A DNA stretch of 49,857 nt. Origin: Phycisphaerae bacterium (GTDB lineage: Bacteria > Planctomycetota > Phycisphaerae > Tepidisphaerales > Tepidisphaeraceae). The stretch is from the NCBI GenBank assembly GCA_030448225.1, contig JAUJNJ010000036.1, positions 1 through 49,857 of the forward strand, read 5' to 3'. Within the stretch, counting starts at the first letter, position 1, and every line of letters starts with the position of its first letter. The notes beneath the pieces were generated by a model. The model was not told where the DNA came from. It saw only the letters and a list, made by a program, of their open reading frames with translations, and searched no databases. Both the position numbers and the translations under genes were made by a program. This document shows, piece after piece, positions 16,698 through 24,922 of this stretch.

Positions 16698-17512
16698 TTA
16701 GCGGAAGAAATAGCCGTCGCCGACCGGAAATACGCGTTCGATCCGGGCGGTTTCCGTCGACGTGGCCGTCGCGGTAGAGCAGGTTGAGCTGGACGTCGCC
16801 CTGGTGCTGCTGCACGGAGCCGTCACCGGGGTTGAACCCCGCGCCCTCCTCCGCGTCGCCCGGGTAGCCCGTCGAGGGCTGGTAGGCGGTGGTGTCGCCC
16901 ATCAGCGGCGGGTTCGTGTCGATGTCGTTGTCGCCGGTCGTGGTCTTGCGGGTTAGCTTGTGCACCCCACTTCGGCGACGCGCCGTTCGGCGTCTGCACG
17001 TTCGCACCCATGTACGAGTACCCGATTCGCGTGCCTGAATGCTTATGCAGTCCACCCGTTCCCCACTGCGACGAATTGAAAGTGGGGTTGTCGGGACTGG
17101 CACCGTAGTAAGACGGACCCGCCGAATAAAGCGAGAGGCCGCCTCGGTGCCGGCCTGGAAGAACACGGCCGACCCACTGTGATCCGGGACGTTCATCGGG
17201 CACCAAGGCACCATAATGGTCGACCAGCTTGAAGTAATCATTGACGAACATCCAGGAGCCCCACCACGGTCCACCCCAGGGCGTGTTGTGCCCGAGCGGC
17301 ACACGCCCCTTGTGGTCGCCCGCGAACATCAGGATCGACAAGCCGAGCGAACGCAAATTCGAGGGCGCACTTGATCTTGTTCGCCTGTTCGCGCGCCTTC
17401 GCGAGTGCCGGCAGCAGGATAGAGATCAGGGAGCCGCGATGATGCCGATCACCACCAGCAGCTCAACGAGTGTGAATCCAGTTGCGGATCGACGGTAACG
17501 CTTCGACTTCAT
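16698..17512 (-). pseudogene. Prepilin-type (H-X9-DG) secreted protein, frameshifted
   Basis: Starts at ATG 17512 (MKSKRYRRSATGFTLVELLV), with a class III prepilin signal: G before F, glutamate at +5 and a hydrophobic helix (LLVVIGIIAA). Downstream frames give AKAREQANKIKCASNLRSLG, GLSILMFAGDHKG, then WGSWMFVNDYF, TRIGYSYMGANVQTP, NPPLMGDTTAY, VQLNLLYRDGHVDG and the end VGDGYFFR at 16698. This is the usual layout of planctomycete prepilin-like proteins with a C-terminal H-DG motif, exported and cleaved by prepilin peptidase. About five frame changes are required. An intact relative is at 40179. Confidence 0.7.
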
Positions 17513-17584
17513 CACCCTCCAGCGGCGAATGTCGCGACGCCGCCCTCCCGTTCGCAGGAGGCCGCGCGCCCGCAGTGCTAAACC

Positions 17585-17690
17585 AGCAGCGGACGTGCGA
17601 TATTCCATCTGGGCATGAACAGGTCGAGGATCACCAGGTCCGGCGGGCGGGCGATCACCGCCATCAGCGTCTCGTGACCGTTGGGCGGCC
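17585..17690 (-). pseudogene. Response-regulator receiver fragment
   Basis: Minus-strand codons read GHETLMAVIARPPDLVILDL followed by FMP, an unmistakable central REC segment with the phosphoacceptor Asp. It is cut off on both sides with no start and no fifth strand. It is a scrap of a receiver gene, lying tail to tail with another REC scrap on the plus strand. Confidence 0.55.
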
Positions 17691-17900
17691 GACGGCGTGC
17701 CGCGGACTTCGACGTGCGGGTCAGTGACCTTGGGCTGCCGGACGGCAGCGGCCCGACGTCATGCCGCGTCCGCGCCACCCGGCCGGTCCGCGGCGTGGCC
17801 CCGACCGGCGCGGACGCGGCGGAGGACCAGCGCAGAGCCACGCGGCGGGGTTGGCTTGAGGTCCCCCGACGAAGCCGGTGGACGGCGGGTTGAGCACAAC
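17690..17900 (+). pseudogene. Hybrid-kinase receiver-domain fragment
   Basis: Plus-strand codons read ADFDVRVSDLGLPDGSG, then VRATRPVRGVA, AAEDQRRATRRG, and in another frame TKPVDGGL. Together these are the second half of a hybrid-kinase REC domain (VSDLGLPDGSG with the phosphoacceptor Asp, and the conserved KPVD end). No start, no kinase part and several frameshifts. Remnant of a sensor kinase gene. Confidence 0.55.
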
Positions 17901-18242
17901 CGGAACAGCTTCGCGGAACTGCCAGGATGACGCGCGCGGAGGAAGTAGGCGGCCGACGCGGCGACCGCGGCAAACAGCAGCCACGCGGCGGGGCCGTAGG
18001 CGAGCAACGGCGAGAACAGACGGTCGATCATCTGCAAGGCGAGCGGCTCCAGCCGGTTGCCCCCAACGTGAATGACGAAGGCGAGCCGGTCATTGTGGCG
18101 TCCGCGCGCCGCCCTGAAGCGTGGCGGCCGACGGCCGACGCACCCCGCCGCCGCGTGGAGGTCGAGGTCTAGCGGCACAGCCGAAGCGATGCGCGCGATA
18201 CGGCGGCGGGTTCGTCTACACCGACCAGTGCGATGGCGATCT

Positions 18243-18450
18243 AGGCGTCCGCCTACGACCCGCTGCGGCCGCGCAACTTCTTCGGGCTGGCGGCACCGGG
18301 ACTGGTCGGGTGGTCCCTCGTAGCAGGCGGAACACTTGCGGCCCTAGTTCTGAGCCGCGGCCTCTCGCCCACGAGCATCCTCAATCCTGTTGTTGCTCCC
18401 CATCCCGAGAACGACCACAAATCCGAAACGCCTATGAAACTGACACAATG
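18243..18450 (+). pseudogene. Small hydrophobic protein, probably truncated
   Basis: A frame open from after the TAG at 18242 reads AYDPLRPRNFFGLAAPGLVGW, continues with a membrane-like segment (SLVAGGTLAALVLSRG) and ends KSETPMKLTQ at the TGA 18448-18450. Composition is convincing but there is no start codon; the upstream part seems to be in another frame. One membrane helix, no family recognised. Confidence 0.35.
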
Positions 18451-18576
18451 AGCGCGCGGGGCGGCCGTGAAAGTGCACGTGCCGAACGGCCCGCAACAGG
18501 CGGGCCACTCGTGATGGCCACCGCGGGGAACGTAAGAAGTGGCACGTCCGCTCGCCCGCTCCCAGTCATTCGTGCG

Positions 18577-18790
18577 AGAGAACCCTATGAACAGGGTTCC
18601 TTTCGGGGAGCTAACGAAACCGGCACGAAACGAGCCGACCGACCAGTTAACGCAGAACCCCGAGAGGCCGCCTCGGGGTTCTCGCGTTCACGGCCAAGGA
18701 TGGCAAGGGTCAGGAGAGAGGCGGCCGCGTGCTCAGCAGACACGGAGAGCACGGGTAGAGCGCCTGCCGGAGCCGTCGTGGCGCGTCGGA
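18577..18790. repeat. Dispersed ~210-bp repeat, copy 1, with hairpin
   Basis: Matches 38424-38640. The best conserved block is TTTCGGGGAGCTAACGAAAC, followed by CCAGTTAACG and a strong hairpin. Similarity continues, more loosely, to GTAGAGC and the GGCGCGTCGG-like end. It precedes the toxin-like gene. It has no terminal inverted repeats and may be a structured RNA or recombination-associated element. Confidence 0.65.
18655..18681 (+). terminator. Hairpin in dispersed repeat, possible terminator
   Basis: Perfect 10-bp inverted repeat GAACCCCGAG / CTCGGGGTTC with a 7-base loop (AGGCCGC). No U-tract follows, so if it terminates transcription it does so without a canonical tail. The equivalent hairpin at 38503-38531 has 12 pairs with one mismatch, so pairing is kept despite base changes. 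Confidence 0.5.
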
Positions 18791-19149
18791 GCCGACGCCG
18801 AGGGCAACCTCGTCACGAGCCCGACAGCGATGAGCAGAGACACGTTCCCGAGGGCGGTGCGGCGTTCAGGGCCTACCCGAATGGCACGGGGATGCACCTC
18901 GCGAGCAACCCGACCCGCTACGACGTCTGGCACGAACTTGTCCACTTTCGGCGACTTCAGGACCCGCGTGCTCAAGCTGGGTCCCGAAGCCGGACACGAC
19001 GCGTACAGGTCATACGCCGGGGTGGGATCAGCCGGGCGAGAGCAGAGCGTGTACGAGGTGCTAGCGGTGGCAGGCACTGGAACATGCTCAACGCAATGGA
19101 AAAGAAACACGCCATCTGGCAGGTCCAAAACTATGGCATCAGGCCATAA
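18722..19149 (+). pseudogene. Zincin-like metallopeptidase toxin domain (Tox-MPTase4-like), frameshifted
   Basis: Reconstructed from two frames: EPSWRVGADAEGNLVTSPTA, AYPNGTGMHLASNPTRYDVW, then HELVHF (an HExxH zinc-protease motif), RTVRVLKLGPEA-like, REQSVYEVL, and the end GRHWNMLNAMEKKHAIWQ with QNYGIRP before the stop at 19147-19149. The order HExxH - LG.EA - RE..VY..L - LN..E..HA is that of metallopeptidase domains found at the C-termini of polymorphic toxins (Tox-MPTase4 family, from memory). No delivery domain (VgrG, RHS, LXG, signal peptide) precedes it; what lies upstream is the dispersed repeat. Two to three indels break the frame. A small putative immunity gene follows. Confidence 0.55.
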
Positions 19150-19169
19150 AGGAATCGGAGATTTTCCGA

Positions 19170-19413
19170 TGATCACGGAACAGGAAGCGGTCGAGCGTGC
19201 GTGGGAGTTGGTCCGCCGGGAGAGCCTCCGGGTTCGGGGCATGAGGTCGGTGCATACAGATCGCACCGGAGTTTCTGCCAGACTGGGCGTCACCGGGTGA
19301 GGTATGGGAGGTGGTGTTCGACTTGGACATTCGATTGCGTTCAAAGCCCGGATATTCTGGTGATCATCGTCGACCGTGAAACGGGCGAGGCGGCGACTAT
19401 CGCTTCGCTGTGA
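19170..19413 (+). pseudogene. Putative immunity protein for the adjacent toxin, frameshifted
   Basis: ATG 19170 starts MITEQEAVERAWELVRRESL, then in the next frame APEFLPDWASPGEVWEVVFD and in a third PDILVIIVDRETGEAATIAS to the TGA at 19411-19413. Read through, it is an acidic protein of about 80 residues. Its size, acidity and position 20 bases after a metallopeptidase toxin domain suggest an immunity protein, and the VWEVVFD ... IIVDRETGEA ending resembles small immunity-type proteins I have seen beside toxins. The exact family is not assigned. Confidence 0.4.
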
Positions 19414-19619
19414 CAGCGGTTCCGAACTCCCTCAACTCGTTGACCGGCGTCGTGGCGTTTATAGCCGGGTCCTACGACACCGGCTCGTACGACACCGACC
19501 CGTTCTGCGGCGTGTACGACGCGGCGGCGGGGACCTGGAACCCGGCGGCCGGAGATCGCCGGCGACGCAGACGAGGCGGGCTGAGCTTCGCCCGCGCGCG
19601 AGCTCCGACCGCCTCAGCA

Positions 19620-19984
19620 GCTCGATCGCCATGTTACCGGTCGCCCGGTACGTCTGGCTGCCGATGATCAGCCCGTGCCACAGCCGCGTGTAGGTTCACG
19701 ACCGCCTGGTCCGCCGCCACGCGCACGAAGAACGAGTTGCCGCCCCGGTCGCCGTCGGGGAACTGGCGGCTGAACAGCGAGATCACATCGTTGTACTGCG
19801 GGTGACACCGGAGCAGGTCCGTGCCGCCTTCGCCAGCGTTTTGGGGTGCTCGGCCTGCAGGAGGTCGTAGGGGCCGGTGGCCATGTGACCCGGCTTGTTC
19901 CGGCCGAAGGTCACGGTGGGCCAAGCAACGACCAGCAGGATCGTGACGAGCGACAAGCCGCATGAACGCCAGAAGCTGTTTCAA
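19620..19984 (-). pseudogene. Secreted protein remnant, possibly S1/P1-nuclease-like
   Basis: Minus-strand codons in two frames give MKQLLAFMRL, TILLVVAWPTVTFG (signal-like), GRNKPGHMATGPYDLLQAEH, LLRCHPQYNDVISLFSRQ, FPDGDRGGNSFFVRVA, HGLIIGSQTYRATGNMAIEL. The early GH..TG..YDLL segment resembles exported S1/P1-nuclease-like proteins of planctomycetes (W-GxxGHxxxGxIAxxxL), but most zinc ligands cannot be traced. The frame decays toward 19620. Low certainty in the family. Confidence 0.35.
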
Positions 19985-20184
19985 AACCTCGATGCACGCG
20001 CGAGGTCATCGCGAGCGCGGCGAGGATCTCGGGTTCTCAAGCGGTTTTCGCCGGCACGCCCGCCGCTCGGGATGACGGTCCTCGGAGGTTTTGAACCCCG
20101 GTTGTAGAGTACTCGACCACGAGAAGAGGGCTCGCTGGTGCGGTCAGCGAGCAGGCCCCTTCATCTGTGGCGTTCCGGTCCCGG

Positions 20185-21477
20185 TTAGCCGAACAGCCCG
20201 GGCAGCTTGGGCGCCTCGCTGTCCGCAAATGATTTGGTCTCGGCGCCGACTTGGTTGAGGATGCCGCACCAGAGGTTCGCCAGCGGCGTCTGGTGGGACT
20301 GGTAGACATAATGTTGCCCCTGCCGCATCCCGCCGCCGCCGTGGCCGGCAACGAGTGTGGGCGTGTCGCGCAGGTCGTGGTTGCTGCGGATGCCGCTGCC
20401 GTACGCGATGATGCTGTTGTGGAAGATCGATGTCCCGTTAGGGTCTTTCAGCGCCTTGAGCCGGTCGATCAGGTACGCCAGCAACTCCGCCTGTTTCTGG
20501 TCCCGGGCGATCGACGCCTTGTACGCGTCGCTCTTCTCCGTGCAGTGCGTGGTCGCGTGCCCGCCGACCTTGAACCCCAGTTCCGGGAACAGCCCTTCGA
20601 CCGGCTGGCGGTAGCTGATGACGCGCGTCATGTCGGTCTGGATGGCGGCGATCATCAGGTCGTACATCAGCTTGATCTCTTGGGACGTATTGAACTTGCC
20701 CTCGGGGCGTGCGAAGGGCGCCTCAGGGATGGGTCGGTCAAGCCACTCGTCCGCCTTCTTCAGCCGCACCTCGATGTCGCGGACGGACTGGAAGTACTCG
20801 TCCACCTTCCCGCGGTCGTCCTTGGACAGCCGGTCGTTCATCGACTTCGCGTCGGTCATCACGGCGTCGAGGACGCTGCGGTCCTTGCCGAGCAGGTACT
20901 TTCGCTCCGCCAGCGGCACCTCGGGCGCGCCGAACAGCCGGTCGAACAGCGCGACCGGGCTGTTCTCGCCCGGGACCGCGTTCCCCTGCTCGGACCACGA
21001 GAGCGACAACCCGGGGCCGTACCCGTCCTCCTTGCTGCCGCTCAGTTCCAGCGAGCGGAAGCGGGTGTCGGCGCCGAGGCGCCGGGCGGCGGCCTGGTCG
21101 ACCGAAACGGTGTTCTGGAATGTCTTGCCGGGGGTGGCGTTGACGTCGGCGCTGGTCAGCCAGGTCGTGCAGCCCCAGTGGCCGTCCTTGGCACGCTTGT
21201 TGGACAGGTTGCTCAGGACCGAGAAGTCCGCCTTGTGGCGGGCCAGCGGCTTGAGGCATTCGCTGAGCGTGTAGTTCGGGCCGGCGTCCTTGGGGAACCA
21301 GTCGTTCTTGGAGACGCCCCAGCTGTAGCTGAGGAAGATCAGCCGCTTGGGAGACGCCACCGTCTGCGACGCGGCCAGAGCGGCGCGCGGTGCGAGCGAG
21401 TCCAGCAGCGGGAGCATCAGGCTCGCGCCCGCGCCGCGGAGCATCGTGCGACGGGAGATCGGGTGGGTCATCTTCAT
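20185..21477 (-). CDS. DUF1552 family exported protein
   Basis: 430 residues. Twin-arginine signal MKMTHPISRRTMLRGAGASL with a hydrophobic core (LMLPLLDSLAPRAALA), so exported folded. The body has the DUF1552 hallmarks: KRLIFLSYSWGVSKNDWFP, HWGCTTWLTSADVN, SVDQAAARRLG, FRSLELSG, DRLFG, LDAVMTDAKSMNDRLSKDDR, QTDMTRVISYRQPVEG and the C-terminal GHGGGG. DUF1552 proteins form conserved pairs with PSCyt1/DUF1592 cytochrome-like proteins; their biochemical role is unknown, with suggested involvement in periplasmic redox or polysaccharide metabolism. It ends the two-gene operon with the gene at 21488, starting 10 bases after its stop. Intact. Confidence 0.93.
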   Translation of the reverse strand: MKMTHPISRRTMLRGAGASLMLPLLDSLAPRAALAASQTVASPKRLIFLSYSWGVSKNDWFPKDAGPNYTLSECLKPLARHKADFSVLSNLSNKRAKDGHWGCTTWLTSADVNATPGKTFQNTVSVDQAAARRLGADTRFRSLELSGSKEDGYGPGLSLSWSEQGNAVPGENSPVALFDRLFGAPEVPLAERKYLLGKDRSVLDAVMTDAKSMNDRLSKDDRGKVDEYFQSVRDIEVRLKKADEWLDRPIPEAPFARPEGKFNTSQEIKLMYDLMIAAIQTDMTRVISYRQPVEGLFPELGFKVGGHATTHCTEKSDAYKASIARDQKQAELLAYLIDRLKALKDPNGTSIFHNSIIAYGSGIRSNHDLRDTPTLVAGHGGGGMRQGQHYVYQSHQTPLANLWCGILNQVGAETKSFADSEAPKLPGLFG

Positions 21478-21487
21478 GGGTGCGTAC

Positions 21488-24073
21488 CTACTTGGTCAGG
21501 AATGCCTTGCTCCGCACGACGTTTTGGATCAGCGTCCGCAATCCGTAGCCGTCGCGGGCCGTGTCGTTGACGATCTGGTGAACCAGTTCCTCGTCGGTGA
21601 AGCCGACCGTGCGGCCCACGGCGTAGGTCATCAGCGCTTCGGTGAGACCCCCCAGCAGCGCGTCGCGGTCCGACGCCAGGTGCCGACGCATCTCGGCGAA
21701 GCTGGCGAACTGGCGCTCGCCGTCGGGCATCACGCCAGCAGGATCGATCGGGAACTTCGCGGTGCCGTCGGTCGAGACGACCTCCGTCCGCCACCGCCCG
21801 ACCGGGTCGAAGTTCTCCATCGCGAATCCGAGCGGGTCGATCCGGCGGTGGCAGGAGTTGCACTGCGCGCTGTTCATGTGGGCGGCCAGCGTGTCGCGGA
21901 TCGACCGGGCGCCGACGCCCTTCTCGTCCAGCATCGGCACGTTGGCAGGCGCGGGCGGCGGCGGGCGGTGCAGCAGTTTGCGGAGCACGTACACGCCGCG
22001 CTCGACCGGGCTGGTTCGCTCGCCGGTGCCGGTCAGGGTCAAGATGGCCGACTGCCCGAGCAGCCCGCCGCGCACCGAGTCCTTCGGCAGCGGCACCTTC
22101 CGGAACGCATCCCCCTCGACGCCCGGCAGGTCGTAGAAGCGGGCCATCAGGGCGTTCACGACCGCGAAGTCGGAGCCGAGCAGGTTCGAGATCGGCAGGT
22201 TCTCGCGGAGCAGCGTCTGGAAGAACGCGTACACCTCGCGCCGCGACTCCCTCTGCACGGCGTCGTCGTACCGCTCGGTCGGCGTCGCATCCGGCTTGAC
22301 GCGCGCCAGCCGCTCCAACTCCAGCCACTGCGTGGTGAACGTCTCGACGAAGTGCGCCGCGCGCTCGTCGCGGATCATCCGGTCGACCTGCTGCGCGAGC
22401 GCGGCCGGGTCCCGGAGCTTGCCCTCGGCGGCGAGCCGATAGATCTCGTCGTCGGGCGGCGCGCTCCAGAGGAAGTACGCCAGCCGCACCGCCAACTCGC
22501 GGTCGTCCAGCGGCCGCGGCGGCTGTCCCTCGGGCTGCGGCTCGTACAGGTACAGGAAGCGCGGGGACGCCAGGACGGCCACCAGGGTGTCCTTGATCGC
22601 CACGTCCGGCGTCGCGCCGTGGGCCCGGGCGGACTGGTAGATCCCCATCAGCCGATTGACGTACTGCGGGTCGGGCCGCTGGCGGCGGAACGCCTCGAAC
22701 GCGAACCGCTCAACGACCGATCGGGCCTCGTCGTCCTTCAGCGCCTTCGGCTCGCGGCCGCCGAACAACGCGGCGGCCGAAAGCGGTGCCGCGGGCCGTG
22801 CCAGCGGGCCCTCCACCTCCACCCAATCGATCCAGAGGTCCGGACGCTTGTCGTCGAGAAACCGGCCGACGGCGGGGTTGTTGTAGTAGTAGTCGCGGGC
22901 CTTGGCGAACTGCGGGAGCACCGGCATGCGGTCGTCCCGCCGCTCAAACGTCAGCCGGTTCGACAGCACGTGGTCGATGTCCACGTCGAACTCGATCACC
23001 TGCGGCGCGGCGACCGGGCCCGTCACTTGGTAGCAAGTGACGTCGTCGGCCACCTGCGCCCGGAACTCGCCACGGATCACCTTCAGGAACAGCCCGTCTG
23101 CCGGCGCGTCCGCGGCGGCCCCGCACCGCACCCGCACCCGGTACCGCCCGGGCGCGGGCTTGTGTCCGATCGTCGTCCAGGCGGAGAAGTTCAACCCGCG
23201 GAACGGGACCAGCGCCCCGGTGGCCGTCTCCGCGCGAGCCTCGTACGCGTCGACCAGCCCCCGCTCGGCCTCGGCGATCGCCAGTTGCAATTCCCGCTCG
23301 GCGCGGTTCCCGCCGCCGCTGGCGAGTTTCCCCTTCGCCTGGGACAGCCGCTTGTCAATGCGTGGCGTCTCATCCCCGAAGCGGCGGGCGACCTGGGTCT
23401 CGATCTCGGTGTGCTGCTTGACGAGTTGGGTCTTCCGACGCCGCTCGCCGGTGACGATCACGTGATCGAGCACTTGCCGCCCGAGAGCGAGGTATCGCTC
23501 CAAGTGCAGCGACGAGAACCCGTGCGCCTGCCCGAGCGTGTCGAAGCCGTCGACCGTGCCGTCGTCCGGCAGCAGGCTGGTGTCGACCGGGACGCCGAAC
23601 AAGGCTTCGATCGTCCTCGAGTACTCTCGCTTGTTGAGCCGTCGGAGCACGACCTGCCCGCCCGTGTCGGTCAGCCGCTTGCGGGCGTCGGTGAGGTTGC
23701 CGGTCAGCGCTTCCAGCACGTCCGCCAGTTCCTGCTTGGAGGGCTGTGGCTCGTCTTCGGGGGGCATCTCGCTGAGGTTCAGGGCGTCGAGGACGTCCTG
23801 GTACCGCAGCGCGGTGGTCGGGTCGGCGATGGCGGCCGGCAACGTGTCCAACCGAACCGACCCCTTCTGCTTCTGCGGGCCGTGACACCGAACGCAGTGC
23901 GACTGAACGAACCGCGTGACCGTCGGCGAAACGCCCCCGCCGTCGCCGGCCGGGGCGGCCGCCGGGGCGGGTGCGGCACCGGCGGGCGTGCTAGGCGTCG
24001 CCCCGTGGCGCATTCCGAGCAGCACGAATGCGGCGAACAGCAGCGCAGCCAATGCACGACGACGACGCGGCAT
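21488..24073 (-). CDS. PSCyt1-DUF1587-DUF1595-DUF1592-DUF1588-DUF1585 exported cytochrome-like protein
   Basis: 861 residues. Signal peptide ALAALLFAAFVLLG, then a Cys-haem motif C60VRC63H64 in the PSCyt1 region (SHCVRCHGPQKQKGSVRLD). DUF1587 follows (LRRLNKREYSRTIEALFGV), then a carbohydrate-binding-like insert (PGRYRVRVRCG). DUF1595 (FAFEAFRRQRPDPQYVNRLM) and DUF1592 (LASPRFLYLYEPQP, VRLAYFLWSAPPDDE, MIRDERAAHFVETF) come next, then DUF1588 with a second haem-type motif CNSCH (SAQCNSCHRRIDPLG) and a C-terminal DUF1585 (YAVGRTVGFTDEEL). Such proteins always pair with DUF1552, as here. Function is unproven; two c-type haem sites imply a periplasmic electron-transfer or oxidative role. Intact. 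An internal segment is echoed at 24325-24408. Confidence 0.93.
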   Translation of the reverse strand: MPRRRRALAALLFAAFVLLGMRHGATPSTPAGAAPAPAAAPAGDGGGVSPTVTRFVQSHCVRCHGPQKQKGSVRLDTLPAAIADPTTALRYQDVLDALNLSEMPPEDEPQPSKQELADVLEALTGNLTDARKRLTDTGGQVVLRRLNKREYSRTIEALFGVPVDTSLLPDDGTVDGFDTLGQAHGFSSLHLERYLALGRQVLDHVIVTGERRRKTQLVKQHTEIETQVARRFGDETPRIDKRLSQAKGKLASGGGNRAERELQLAIAEAERGLVDAYEARAETATGALVPFRGLNFSAWTTIGHKPAPGRYRVRVRCGAAADAPADGLFLKVIRGEFRAQVADDVTCYQVTGPVAAPQVIEFDVDIDHVLSNRLTFERRDDRMPVLPQFAKARDYYYNNPAVGRFLDDKRPDLWIDWVEVEGPLARPAAPLSAAALFGGREPKALKDDEARSVVERFAFEAFRRQRPDPQYVNRLMGIYQSARAHGATPDVAIKDTLVAVLASPRFLYLYEPQPEGQPPRPLDDRELAVRLAYFLWSAPPDDEIYRLAAEGKLRDPAALAQQVDRMIRDERAAHFVETFTTQWLELERLARVKPDATPTERYDDAVQRESRREVYAFFQTLLRENLPISNLLGSDFAVVNALMARFYDLPGVEGDAFRKVPLPKDSVRGGLLGQSAILTLTGTGERTSPVERGVYVLRKLLHRPPPPAPANVPMLDEKGVGARSIRDTLAAHMNSAQCNSCHRRIDPLGFAMENFDPVGRWRTEVVSTDGTAKFPIDPAGVMPDGERQFASFAEMRRHLASDRDALLGGLTEALMTYAVGRTVGFTDEELVHQIVNDTARDGYGLRTLIQNVVRSKAFLTK

Positions 24074-24324
24074 CTAGGTGACCCTCAACTCGTTACTGGC
24101 ATGACGCCGCCGAACAGCGACGCACGACGGCCTTGGCATCTCCCAGTACACCCGGAGCCGGCGAGTGTTACGACGCGGCGACCCCAGCGGATCGGCGCCC
24201 CCGAAATTTTCAATCCGATCGCCCTTCGGGCTTCGGTCCTATGGCGACTGATCCGGCGGTCCCGCAGGCCCTGCTCAGCCGACCTTGCAACGAGAGCCCG
24301 CCGCTAGCCGAACGGCGGGCGACA

Positions 24325-24560
24325 ATGGGTCCTGTAGTAGTCGCGGGCCTTGGCGAACTGCGGGAGCACCGGCATGCGGCCGTCCCGCCGCTCGAACGTC
24401 AGCCGATGGCGCCGACCGCCCTCGATTGCAACAGCGGGTTGACTGGCCGACCCGTCCGGGCGTCCCAGACCCGGACACGGGCCGCCCCGAACGCGGCGAT
24501 CGCCGAACCGTCGGCGTTGAGCCCGCCGCGCGGTCCGCCGCCGCCCACGCCTGCGCCTCG
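24325..24560 (-). pseudogene. WD40 scrap joined to DUF1592-gene scrap
   Basis: The minus strand reads GLNADGSAIAAFGAARVRVW then DARTGRPVNPLLQ (one WD40 repeat blade of the kind seen in planctomycete serine/threonine kinases). Directly after it comes LTFERRDGRMPVLPQFAKAR followed by DYY, which repeats part of the intact gene at 21488-24073. The nucleotide match of 24325-24408 to about 22888-22970 is nearly perfect. Neither piece has a start or end of its own. This is a recombination scrap. Confidence 0.6.
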
Positions 24561-24922
24561 GTCCGGTACCGCCCCACCGCCCGCCAGCGCACCTCCCCCG
24601 CAACCCGCACGGCCGCGGCGGACGGCTTGCGCCCCCCGCAGCAGTTGACCTGACGCTCGAGGATGCGGCCGGTTCTGCTGGTCTGCGATGCAGCGGCCGC
24701 CGACTCGCGTGCCGCCATCTCCGCCCACGCTTGGTCCATGTCCCGTTTTCCGTGTCCGGGCAGCCGTGCTCCCACGCTCCGCGCCACGCTGAGCCGGTTT
24801 TCCGCAACAGATTTTTGTTTCCCTCGCCCGCCTTCCTTTGATATACGTACTTGGTGGTCAAGGGGCTTCACATCACCTTGGGCTGTAGATTTTCCCGGCC
24901 TGGGCACCGAGGAGTGAGAAAA
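24561..24922. other. Intergenic, no gene seen
   Basis: About 360 bases between the WD40 scrap and the PEP-CTERM gene. An AT-richer patch at 24800-24850 probably holds the promoter of the downstream gene. Nothing else was recognised. Confidence 0.4.

Noticed and set aside
17759..18034. Minus-strand hydrophobic frame (IDRLFSPLLAYGPAAWLLFAA)
   Set aside because: One membrane-like stretch, but its downstream part overlaps the recognisable receiver scrap in antisense and there is no supporting start signal.
18577..18690. Integron attC-like site
   Set aside because: The GTTAACG and GCTAACG motifs recall attC core sites, but neither fits GTTRRRY/RYYYAAC and there is no integrase gene or cassette array.
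20251..21570. Long plus-strand open frame opposite the DUF1552 gene
   Set aside because: Antisense shadow of a well-supported gene. The same holds for the long plus-strand frame opposite the DUF1592 gene.
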